Source of the DNA: Shinisaurus crocodilurus
Lineage: Eukaryota; Chordata; Lepidosauria; Squamata; Shinisauridae
DNA length: 64,000 nt
Direction: 5' to 3'
NCBI GenBank assembly: GCA_021292165.1
Contig: CM037879.1
Location: 158,379,278-158,443,277 of the forward strand
The first letter of the stretch is position 1; the number at the start of each line of letters is the position of its first letter. A model generated the notes under the pieces. The model was given only the letters and a program-made list of their open reading frames with translations, ran no database searches and had not been told where the DNA came from. The position numbers and the translations under genes are program-made. Positions 10,802-22,800 of this stretch are shown here, piece by piece.

Positions 10802-13800
10802 CGGTGTATATATATATATATATATATATATTCATTTGTGCCCTGTTCCTGAATATTTGAAAGAAACTGTGCTTTGGCCTCAAACATTTAATTGGGCAAT
10901 ACACACTGTCGTCACCAACTTTATTTGCATAAAAAAGCAAGTGACCCAGGCTGGTAGCCATTAGATTTAACTGATGGAGGAACATGCAGATTTAGAAGCT
11001 TGTAAGCAAAGAAGTTCGTTCAAAGGAAATATTTATCATATCACCAATCCCTCAAAATTAGAATGACGGCTTAGTTAGTTAGGTCTCATGAAGATTTTAC
11101 CTGTGGAGGTGCTTCAAAGGCAGGGTATACTGCTATTTCAGGCAAGTTTCTGTTGCAAATGTATTTATAGCAGTTCCATACACAGTTAATAAGATAGGCC
11201 TGCAAAGGGGTGGGGGAGGAAAAACATTTGACTGAATCAAAGAGCAGCAGATTTGTGAATTACACATCAGAGATAAAATACTTTTTTTTTTTTTTTGAAA
11301 CTATGCTAAGGAAGCTAATTAAATTGTTTATACCAGCACAAATAAGCGTCATCACTTTAAGGAACCAAGGGCAGCATAAAAAAGCAAGTGACCCAGGCTA
11401 TAACTATAGCACCAACCTGAGGTGGTCACAGAAGGACAGGTTGCTTACCTGTAACTCTAGTTCTTTGAGTGGTCATCTGTGCAGTCACACATATGGGCTC
11501 TGCGCCTGCGCGGAGACTGTTTCGGGAAGATTCTATAGCTGAGGCAAATTGGGCGGGAACCCGTCCCCCCACGCATCTCCTCTCACGGGTTCCCGCCCTC
11601 TCCCTCAGTCCCCTGAGACCGCCATCGCGATCCCAGAGTTAAGGGAGAACATAGTGGAAGAAGTTTTCCCAATTTCATGATATCAATACCAATAGTCGAA
11701 TTCGATGGTGTTGTACGGTATCGACCAACATAAGCCCGAGAACCCCCAGTTCAGTACACCAGCAAACTCGACGGTGACACCAATGCGGGGATGGATGGGC
11801 GGGCTGTGTGACTGCACAGATGACCACTCAAAGAACTAGAGTTACAGGTAAGCAACCTGTCCTTCTTCTTCGTGGTCTCTGTGCATCACACATATGGGCA
11901 GAGTAGCAAGCTGACTTACCGGAGGAGGGTAACTATAACGGAGGGTAACGGAGGAGGGTGTCAAAGTTATTGCAGGACCGAGGAAAGGACAGCTCTACCA
12001 AATGCATTGTCCCTTCGTGACCTGACATCAAGCTGGTAGTGAATCACAAATGTTGAAGGTGTGGACCATGTAGCCGCCTTACAAATGTCAGTCATTGAGA
12101 CACCTCTTGCAAAGGCTGTAGAGGTTGAGACCGCTCTAGTAGAGTGAGTTCGAATTGAACTCGATAGTAATTGTCTTTTGAGCTCGTATGCCAATTTGAT
12201 GCGGTTCACTATCCAGGAGGATAACCGCTGGTTCGAGATCAGAGAGCCTTTAGAAGGTCCCCCATAACAAACAAAGAGACGGGGAGACTTCCTGATGGAC
12301 TCGGTGCGTGCCTTGTAAAATACAAGAGCCCTCCTCACGTCTAGCATGTGAAGCTGACGCTCCAACAAAGACGTTGGGGCTTGAAAGAATGCGGGTAATA
12401 TAATGTCTTGATTCAGGTGAAAGGTAGACACTACTTTAGGGAGGAATGTCAAGTCCGGGTGTAACACCACCTTTTCCTTGTGAAAACTAAGGTACGGTGA
12501 ATCCACTCTTAAGGCTGTCAGTTCCGAGGCTCTGTGAGCGGAGGTAATGGCTATGAGAAATGCGGTTTTAAAAGAAACCAAACGAAGATCTGCCGTAGCC
12601 ATGGGCTCGAATGGCTTGGACATGAGCGCTTGCAGGACTAATTGCAGGTTCCAGACCGGAGTGATTGTTCGAACTGGAGGTGCGATGTTTCTTAACCCCT
12701 TCATAAAACGTTTGACTATGGGGTGTGAAAACAAAGTAAATCCATCTTGCCCATTATGGTAGGCTGACAAAGCAGCCAGATACACTTTCAACGCTCATTT
12801 TCAGCCCTTTATGTTGCAGATGGAGAAGAAATTGCAGCACTTGGGGGATAGGAACACTGGAGTAGGATACTTCGGTGTGACCAAGGTATTCACAGAAGGC
12901 TTTCCATTTCCTTGCATAGGAGATTCTAGTGGACGGTTTCCAAGCTTCCTGTAAAACAAGCTTGATTTCTGGAGGAAAGGCGCCCGGTATCATATGCACC
13001 ATGCCGTGAGTTTCAGAATGATCGGATTCGGGTGCAATAGCGAGCCCCGAGCTTGAGAAAGTATCGTTATGGTGTTCGGCAGGTGGAGATATTCTCCTGT
13101 GGATAGGCGAAGGAGTGGAGCAAACCATGGCTGTCTCGGCCACCAAGGGGTCACTAGGATGCAACGTGTGCATTCGGACTGGATCTTCGAGACGACCTTG
13201 GTCAGCAACCGAGTCGGTGGGAACATGTAGAACAGAGTCCCTGACCAGTTGATGAGGAACGCGTCTCCGATCGACGCTTTGTCGTGGCCCGCTCTGCTGC
13301 AGAAAGTCTGGCACGCTGTGTTCTCTGCAGTGGCGAATAGATCCACTGTTGGAGTACCCCACTGACGAAGGAGGTACTGTCGAACCCGATCCTCGAGTTG
13401 CCACTCGTGAGAGTTGATGGATACTCTGCTGAGGGCATCCGCCAGGGTGTTGCCTTTCCCAGCGATGTGGATGGCTCCCACAGATAACTGGCGAGGGATC
13501 ATCCAATTGAATATACGAAGGGTGAGGTTGGTCAGGCGAAGAGAACGGGTGCCGCCTTCCTTGTTTAGGTAGGCTACCACTGTCGTATTGTCCATGACCA
13601 CCTGTATCTGTTTCTCTTGCAGTACGGATTCGAGAGACCTCATCGCATTCCAGACTGCTTGGAGTTCTAATACATTGATGTGTTTTCCCCGGTCCTGTGG
13701 AGGCCGGTGGCCTTGTACTTTGTGGGGGCCGCAATGTGCTCCCCAGCCCAGGAGAGAGGCATCTGTCGTAAGTGTAAGTGCCGGCAAGGCAGGTTGAAAC

Positions 13801-16800
13801 GGGAGTCCTTTTGTAAGGTTCCCCAAGTCGGCGCAGGGACTGCTTGATGCTGGCCGGGATAGACAATCGGGTTCGATGAGCATTCATCTTGGAATCGAAC
13901 GACCTTACGAACCAGTTTTGAAGCTGGCACATTCGAAGTCGGGCAAAGGCAACGACTGATATCGACGATGCCATGAGTCCGAGAAGCTGCTGTATCGAAT
14001 GAGCCGTGCACGAAGTCGCTTCCTGAAGATTTGACGCAAGGGTAAGTGTCTTGGTAATTCTGTCTTTGGGCAGGAAGGCGCGACCAACAGTCGAGTCTAG
14101 AAGTGCTCCGATGAATTGGATCCTTTGAGTAGGATGAAGGGTGGACTTTTTCTCGTTGAGACAGAGTCCAAGAGAATTCAGGATGTCGGTAGTCAGGCGG
14201 AGGGAGTTTCGCCGTTCCGGAGCAGACAATGCGACGATGAGTCAATCGTCCAGGTAAGGATAGAGCGTTGCTCCCTGCATCCGGAGGGCCGCACAGACTA
14301 CAGTCATACATTTGGTAAAAACTCTCGGTGCCGTCGAAAGTCCGAATGGAAGAACTCGAAACTGGTAAGTATCAGATCCGATCCTGAACCTCAGGTACTT
14401 CTGGCTGTCTCGATGAATCCTGATGTGAAAGTAAGCATCTTGGAGATCAATGGATGCAAACCAGTTGGTCTTGCGGAGAAGAGGCAAAATCGATTGGAGA
14501 GTGACCATCCGAAACTTCTTGGGTGGAATGAAGAAGTTTACTGAACGTAGGTCCAGGATCGGTCGGAGCCCTCCATCCTTCTTTGTCACCGTGAAATACC
14601 TGGAATAAAGGCCGTCCTGCGCAAGATGAGGAGGGACCATCTGGATGGCCCCTTTGTGCAGCAAGGAAGCGACCTCTTCCCGCAGCGTGAGGGATGGCTG
14701 CATGGTGCGGATGCCAACAAAAGGTGGGAGGGCATCGAACTCGATCCTGTATCCATGTTGGATAATGCTCAGAACCCATCGATCGGTGGTAATTTTCTTC
14801 CCGGATGGTAGGAAGAGGGATAGTCGAGTTCCGAACTGAGGCCGAGATGGGAGGATCATCGGAGAGCAGATGCCGGTCGGGCCTTCGCAGGAGTCAAACG
14901 CACCGTTTTTGAAAGTCGCCTCCTTTATGGGACCCCGGTACCGTTGTTGCTGGTACTGTCAACTCGGTGCCCGGGGCTGCTGTGGAAGAGCACGACGGTC
15001 CTGCCACTGCTGTTGATGGGCCGGTTGAGAAGGAGTTATGGCGGCCAGATACGGAGCCCACCTGCGGCGCCTGAACGGTTTGGAGGAGGGTGGTGGAAGT
15101 AGACCCATCTTCCTTGCGTTCACTCGGGCCTTCTGCATCGCGTCGAGGGAATCATCTGTCTTGTCGTTAAACAGTCCGATCCCGTCGAAAGGCAGGTTCT
15201 CTATTTTGGCTCTGGTCTCCGCTGTCAGAGTTGAAGATCGAAGCCAGGCATGGCGGCGCAGGGCGACGGCACTTACCAGGGACCTGCCATGGCAATCTCC
15301 TTGGTGTCTAGCAGTATGTATCTGCTGCCTGGAGGTGTTCGTGGCTTCAGCCTGGAAGACGCGAGCCAAGTCCCTTTTCTCATCGGGCAAATAATCTATA
15401 AGACTTCCCATTTTTTCCCCAAAGGAAAAGCTGGTACCTAGCCATGGTGGCTTGATAGCCGGCAACTCGGATACCTAGAGCGCTAGAGGTGTATACTCTT
15501 CGACCGAAGTTGTCTAGGCGTTTCCCTTCGGGGTCGGACGGGGTAGAATGCTTTTTCCCCGATCTCGACTGGGCCGACTCGACGATTATGGAGTTGGGTG
15601 AGGGATGAGAGAAAAGGAATTTAGCCGTGTCCGGGCGTACTTTGTACAGCGCATCAAGGCGTTTGGCTGCACGTGGGGCTGTGGCTGGCGAGTTCCAGGA
15701 GCCCTGTACTGTCTCCAACATCGTTGGGGTGATTGGAATTAACGTTGGACCTGAAGAAGATTTAGAGACTGCGTCGAAGAGAGGGTCAACAGTTTTCTTC
15801 TCTTCCACTGCAGTCTCTAGACCTAGAGCCTGGGTCATTCGGAGGACCTGGTCTTGGAACGTGCCCATGTCCTCAGACGGAGATACAGCGGCTTGGGACG
15901 AGACGTTCTGGTTCGGAGAAGTTGATGATGGAGATAAGGACAGCAACGAGTCTGAGTCGGAAAGAGGAAACTCTGGTGTCGAGGACCTACGGAATCGAGA
16001 CACTGCCGTCACCGAGACCGTAGCCAGTTGGTCTTTCTCCATTGCTTGAATCCCCAGCGAAGGGGAGGGGGGGGAAGTTGTCGAATTGAAGGAGAGGCCC
16101 GTCTGGTACTTGTACGTGCTAGCTCCCGTCTAGGCGAGGCTTGTCTGGAGCCTCTACAAGGTGATTGTCGTCTGACCGGAGATCTGTCTTTAGATCGGTG
16201 CCTGCTTGAATGGTACCTATACTCTGACACAGGAGACCTTCTATGGTAATAGTCGTACCGATCCCGATAAGAACACCTCGAGTCCCTTGAGTCAATCGAG
16301 CGTTCCCTGTAGCGTGGAGGATCTAGAGCACGATGGGAGCCGCTTGATCTAGATGATGCACGATCTCGAGGGACATCGACCGGGTCCGAGATGTACGAGC
16401 CCATACACTGCGGACCGGTGACTGGCGAGCTGGAGGAGGAGTTTGGAGACTACGTTCCGAAGGCCTCGGGTCCGAAGGAGAATCAAGTATCTCACCCTCT
16501 GATACCGAGAGTGCCGGAGCGGGGTTCTTTGAGCCCGAAGAACCCTTGGGAGGAGAAGGCATTGGGTCCCTCAAGCCCGAGGGAGCCGACACAGGAGGAG
16601 ACTTCTGCCCAGCCAGGCTTTCTGGGGGCACGACGTCCGTCGTTTCAGGCGCTAGTGTCGCTCTCGAGCCCGAGAGCGAAGCGGCCAATTTTTTTGCCAA
16701 TCTCCTTGCCTTTTCTTTTTTCTCCTTACTCCTTTTTGCCTCCTCCTTTTCTCTCCGTGCCTTTTTTGCCTTGCTTTTCGAAAGCATCACCTCCATATAT

Positions 16801-19800
16801 TTGTCCTGGGCAGCTGCCGAGGACATAGCATGGGAGGGAGGCGTACTAGGCCGCACTGAAGGACTGGGCTGTTCCGCGGGCGGTTGGAGAGCTTTCTTCC
16901 ATAAAATGGCCACCAGTTTATCCGCCCTGTGCTTTCTTGCTTGTTTGGTGAAAGCCTGGCAGTGATGGCAGGCTTCCACGTTGTGCCCCTCACCGAGGCA
17001 GACGAGGCAGAGAGAATGCCTGTCTGCCGGCGGGAGCTTCGTGCCGCATTTTACACATTTGCGGAATGGCGCTTTAGGAGCCATAGTTGAAAGATTGATG
17101 ATCCCACGACGGACGGGGGGAAATATTTTAGATGAATTTCCTCAGAAGAAATAGTCAAATTGAAGAACCTCTCAAAAACGCAACCAGACGCGATGGCGGT
17201 CGAAGAGGAACTGAGGGAGAGGGCGGGAACCCGTGAGAGGAGATGTGTGGGGGGAGGGGTTCCCGCCCAATTTGCCTCAGCTATAGAATCTTCCCGAAAC
17301 GGTCTCCGCGCAGGCGCAGAGCCCATATGTGTGATGCACAGAGACCACGAAGAAGAACAAGTGCCTCTTGTGTATCAGAATCTATTTTAATACCTTCAGT
17401 TAGCTGGATGACATACCAACATCAGCAGAATGGATATATAGGAGAGCAAAACAAACACACAAGTAAAAGAATTGTGGGGAGAGGGAATGTGATTATTTAA
17501 CAGATCATCACTGCAACTATGTACTCTTGTCCAATTAAAGGATATCAGATAAAGGAGTGGTCAAGAACTCATGCCTAGGACTGGAAGGCGGACACTCAAG
17601 AGTAGGCAACTGGAAGGTGTGACAGTCAAGATGTTCAAACCATCTGTTTTAGCCTTACACAGACTGACTTTGGCAATGACACATTAGTGAGGCATTAGTG
17701 TGCCCCTAAATGATGAAATATATAATGTCCCAAAACTGACCTTCAAGATGATGATCAAGGCAAACACCACCAGAACAGTGAACAGAAGACAGCTTGAATC
17801 AAGGGAAAGGAGGTCATCTTTGTATGGGAACTCTGGCTAGTAAAGGAAATAGTAATGTTTTAGAATTACAATAGGGAACACTTTCAGAGAGTTCGTCTGT
17901 ACATGCAGTTCTATGAGAAGTATGAACTAACTACTTTTGCCTTGATTTTTAAATCTCTACACTGTTGTGAAGAAAATCAGATAAACCAAAATCCAGTTTC
18001 ACAGAGTATCCGTACAGATTGTGATTGCTACGAAGACACATCTACTTTGGAAACATAGAGGCAGACTTATAGAAGTCTCCTGGCACAGTTCAATATGGCA
18101 TCAACCCATTCTGGCAAGCAGAGATGAATAAGTATTTCAGTAGCACTGAAGCAGAGGCCAAGGCAGAGACGCCAACAGTGATATGGAAATCACAAAACTA
18201 TGGGCCAGATAAAAAAATTTAAAAATCAGTTTCAGAAGTTGCTGTGACATTTTACTGAGTTTATTTTCACCCACTAGAAGTACAGCCAGTAAACCTATGT
18301 TGACTAATATGAGATAAAGACGACACCAGCAGTACCTTGTATACCCGTATTTTTCCATCTATAAGACGCCCCCCACTGGGCAGTTTCGCAACCGCGTGGT
18401 TCTCTCCTTGGCTTACTTCCGTGTATAAGACGACCCTCAATTTTTAGTCTAACAATTTTAGGAAAAAGTATAGTCTTATACATGGAAAAATACTATAATT
18501 TGCTAAGCACTTACACTAAGTAACAGATGTAGAAAATTCCCTTTAGAAAAGGAAAAGGTCAGGATGCAAAGATACTTGGGTGTAGGTGTGCGTGTGTATA
18601 TGCAATGTGTGTGGATTGACAAATTCTTATTTTCCAACTGAATAGATATGATTTCATCTCAAAATCTCAAGACACAATTCACACAGGCAGAGCAATTCTA
18701 ACCCCCCTCAGAAAGCTGACTGAGCCGTGTTAGGATGCAGCAGAGGCATCCTTCTGCCTGCAGAGAGGAGCTCCACCAGGAGTGGGCGGCATGCCCACTC
18801 CTAGGCACCCAGTTACATCTACATAAAGCTCTGTGGGTGTCAAGAATTTCCACTGGCAATAAGCCCTGAAATATGGTGTTCCAGGCACAGGGCAAAGCCA
18901 GCTTTGGATTCAGGCCAGCCAGCTACACCAGCTTGGGGCTGATATACCAGCCCCAAGCTGGTGTAGCTGGCTGGCCCAGATCCAAAGCTACCCCCCACCA
19001 CCATCGGTTTCAATGGTGGAAAATTCTGAAGAAATAAGGTCCACCAGACTAAAAAGCACAGTAGCGCTCCCCCCTGCCCCAGTCTGTTCATGATGGGCTT
19101 AGGAAGAGGTGGGCAATCTGCCACGTTGCTCACCGCCCGCCCGCCCCAACCATTAGGATTGCTCTCTTAGACACTTACTAGCTGATCCAAGTAGTCTTTT
19201 ATTCTTGGCAAGTATGTCAGAGAACTTATAGCCACCAGGCAGTTGAGAACGAAGTCAAAAAGCTGGTAACAGAAGAATGGAATCAGCCAGCCAACTCGAT
19301 GCTAAAAATGCAAGACAAAAAGAATATGTTAATCTTGAAGGGAAAACAGAAAAGATTAGTACTTAGAGCCATTCATATATACTTACAGCAATTGCTCCAT
19401 ACACCATCATAGCACTGATTGTGAACATGAGGAGCGAGATGGCGAAGAGAACACATGCATTTTCTGGTGGGGAAAAAACACCAATAATTTTTTTTAACAA
19501 TAAATGTAGATTAAGTCAAACTATTTGTACAACATGATGCTTGTGATCTATTAATACTTAATCTTATTAATATCAGTTTGCTGAACATCTAATCCAAATC
19601 AACTGTCAAATCAACTGAGGAGTACCACAAATGACAAGGACTTTGTGCACCAGTTAACAACGGTGTGCATTAGAATGTAGTACAAAGGACTAAAATGTGT
19701 GAGAATAGAAGAAAGAGTCTGACAAGTGATCACAAATAGTGTAGGCCTCTCTAATTAAATAATTTTGAGCCAATGGTTTAAATGTACAATACTGTGCAGA

Positions 19801-22800
19801 ATTTCTATCATGTAGAAGGGACATTTCAGCACACTGAATGCCTATCAGTGTGCATGCATATGCTATGAATAAAAGAGGGTTGCCACTAAAATTTCATTTT
19901 CCCTTTCCCCGACCAACTTTGGTCAATTTCCCTGACCACCATTCAAAAACAACCCCAAGTTATTACATTACATTAAATAACAGTTTTAGTAATTGGTTAA
20001 AACTACAGTAATACCTTGGATTGCAAGCATAATTCGTTCCGGAAACGTGCTTGCAATCCAAAACACTCTTATATCAAAGTGAGTCTCTGGCGGGCGTGAG
20101 CGGTTACAATTTCGGCCCACTATGCCCGCTCGAGGCAAGCGGTTACATCCCTACGCTTGTCTTGCAAGACCTTGCTTGTTTATCAAGTCAAAAAAATTTA
20201 AAAAAATTTGCTTGTCTTGCAAAACGCTCTCAGACCAAGTTACTTGCAATCCAAGGTATTACTGTACATAAGTATCGAAAGGCGTCTTTGTGTGTGGTCA
20301 AGATAGGAGCTTCAATATGAGCTTCTTTAAACACTGAGACAGGGTTCGAATGACAGGACAACCCACTGTGGCCAATAAATGTCAGGGTGGCTCATTTTTG
20401 GGTTATAAGTCGCCCTGAAAAGCCATGGCTTGCAGCAGGGTCTGTTTGACCCACAATGGGTTGTCATGTCATCCTAACCCAGATGACATGACCCACCATG
20501 GGTCATCCCTGACTACAAATGAGCCGCTTGGCAAGAGCAGCAAAAATCCGTTGCTGCTCTTGCTAAGAGGCTAGCTGTCAACCACCATTGCCAGCCATCC
20601 CAAAAGTGCCCAAGCAGCACTTTGCGGTAGCTGGTAAAGGTTTCCCCCACCCCCTGCTGCGAGCCATTTTGGGGTCACCACAGCTTGACTTTTTCTTCTA
20701 ACCTTTTTGGGGGGAGAACGTGAAAGCTGGCTTTTGCGATTCCCATGGGGGCATTCACAAGGTGCCCCTCCAATGACCCCTCGCAGTACTTTGGAGGGGC
20801 TGCCTGTGGTTGTCCCCCCCCCCTTTTTTAATTGTACTGATAATGTGAGCAAATAATTGCATTCTTTTTTTTTTAACCCAACCTGCCCGATTTGCGGAAA
20901 TTGGGCAGGGCAGGTTAGCATGAGGGGGTCCCTGGGCAAGGTACTTGCTAGGGTGGGTGCCAGCTGGCCAAATCCAGCAGGTGACCACCCTGTACAGTGG
21001 CTACCCCAGGCTGCAGTTAAGTATTTCTCTCCTTTGCAAGGAGCTGACAGATCCGAACCTGTCAGCTCCTTGCAAAGCCCCAGGAAATTGCGACTTGGGG
21101 AAAGGGGCTCTTTCCCTCCTTTTTGTAGTGTTATCCCCCGATTTCTTTTGGAGAGATCAGGTGTCCCTAGTGCCCCCCCCCCCCAGTTTTGCAAGTGTCC
21201 CTGCACTGCTAGCATCAGGGGAACCTTCAAAACTGGAGGGGATTCCCACTGACAGGAGGGAGAGCATGGTCTGACATGTGACATTACTTCGATACACTTG
21301 CATACCCCTAGCACTGAGGATCCCCCCCCCAAGTTTTGCCACTCCCTGAGATGCTAGCTACTCGGGGTTAAGGGCCAAACCAAGTGGACACTTGAGACTT
21401 GCAATCACACCAACACCCCCCCAGGGATCCTGCTGAAAAGGGGGGGCATTGAGGGGGTGCCCCCCAAAACACCCTTTTCCACATGATCCTTGGATTTTGG
21501 GGGGACCTCATGTGCCCCTGGGTTATCCACACTTGGAAACGTGAGGGCAGCCCATGGGCACATGAGCACCCCCCAAAAAACCCCAAGGATTCTGCTGCTA
21601 AGGGTCTTTACTACACCCATCCTTTTTTCCCCAGTGCGTGGAAAGTGGGTTTTGCAAAGTGCTACAATGTTCATTTTTGGCAGGCACACTTGCTAGGAGA
21701 CAAACTGTGGCAAGACTGGACTTTACAGCTGGCTAGGAGAAATAATGGCTGGCTACGAAGTCCAGCTAACCAAAATTTGCTGACCCCTGTCAAAATATTC
21801 ACATCTTCAAATCAAGTGAAACTGATTTCAGTTTGTTTGAACACACAAATTACCCAGTTGCAAGAAGCCAGTCAGCTTCTCCATAATAAAATAATGCTAT
21901 CACATGCAGGTTCATTTTATTCTGTTTTACTTTTAACAACCATCAGCCAATAAACATTTTCAAAATCATATAATCATATTATGGAATATGTGTGCATCAT
22001 TACATTACACTTGTATTCTGCTGTTTCTCTACTGCCAATGCCTCAAGTGCAGACTGTCCTCTTGCAGCAGCATCTCAAAAAATCTGTTAGACGAGTATAT
22101 CTTAATCACAATTTCCCTGACTTTTGACCAATTTCCATTTCCCTGATTTTTCCTGACTTTCCAGAAAGGGGCAACCCTGTAAAAGTTCATGTAGAAGCAT
22201 GATGAACCCCACTTCTAAATTACGGTACCAGAATCAGATACAAATGTAAACACATCCAAGTTAGCCACCACAGCCAAATTTTCCAAATTGAACTATTCCA
22301 TCTATATTAAGAATGCTGCTTGTGCCTAATCCAATCATTAGTAATAGAATGAGGGGCATAATTTAGTAAGAAGCCGTTTTTACAGTGTATTATTTAGGTA
22401 TTGTTAATTTGCTTTCTATGCTCTTGCTGCCCTTTTTAGTTGCACTGTTGTCAGAAAACATCTTCATATACTGCTTGTAATTTAGTGTTTTCTTCAGCTA
22501 AGGTACTTAAGTATTTCTTGAGGCAAGGGAGGGCTTGATTTCTCCTACATATTTTGAAGAGTCAATTTGTTCTTCAATTCTTTGACCAAGTCAACATGAC
22601 TGTACTCAAAAGAAAATAGTCACCAGTTATGTTCTCTCAAGTAACAAGATATTTAGTAATTTCTATTTTATTTGTTAGAAGAAAACTGAAAGACAGTGAG
22701 TTAGGAGAGAGCTGGTTGCAAGCATAATTTCTAGCAGGGGCAGGGCTGGGAAGGCCATGGGATTGTTCATTCCTGGCTTATCCCCTCCCCGCCCACCGGA

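Larger units (their letters stand above)
11431..17356 (-). mobile_element. DIRS-type tyrosine-recombinase retrotransposon (5.9 kb)
   Basis: The order on the minus strand is inverted terminal repeat, gag-like region, reverse transcriptase, RNase H, methyltransferase-like domain, tyrosine recombinase, internal complementary region, inverted terminal repeat. This is the textbook DIRS1 architecture. The terminal repeats are inverted rather than direct, and there is no DDE integrase or target-site duplication, as expected for recombinase-driven insertion. The coding part is broken by a nonsense codon at 14242-14244 and by frameshifts in gag, before RNase H and before the recombinase, so the copy is not autonomous. 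It sits in LAPTM4A intron 5 in the same orientation as the gene. End positions are set by matching the outer ends to the internal complementary region and are good to a few bases. Confidence 0.93.

Noticed and set aside
16391..16965. Plus-strand frames opposite the DIRS gag region
   Set aside because: They are antisense shadows of the Ser/Pro/Lys-rich gag sequence.
20571..21332. 253-codon minus-strand frame
   Set aside because: It falls in the hairpin-rich repeat block, has no domain or homologue that I recognise, and parts recur as repeats elsewhere.
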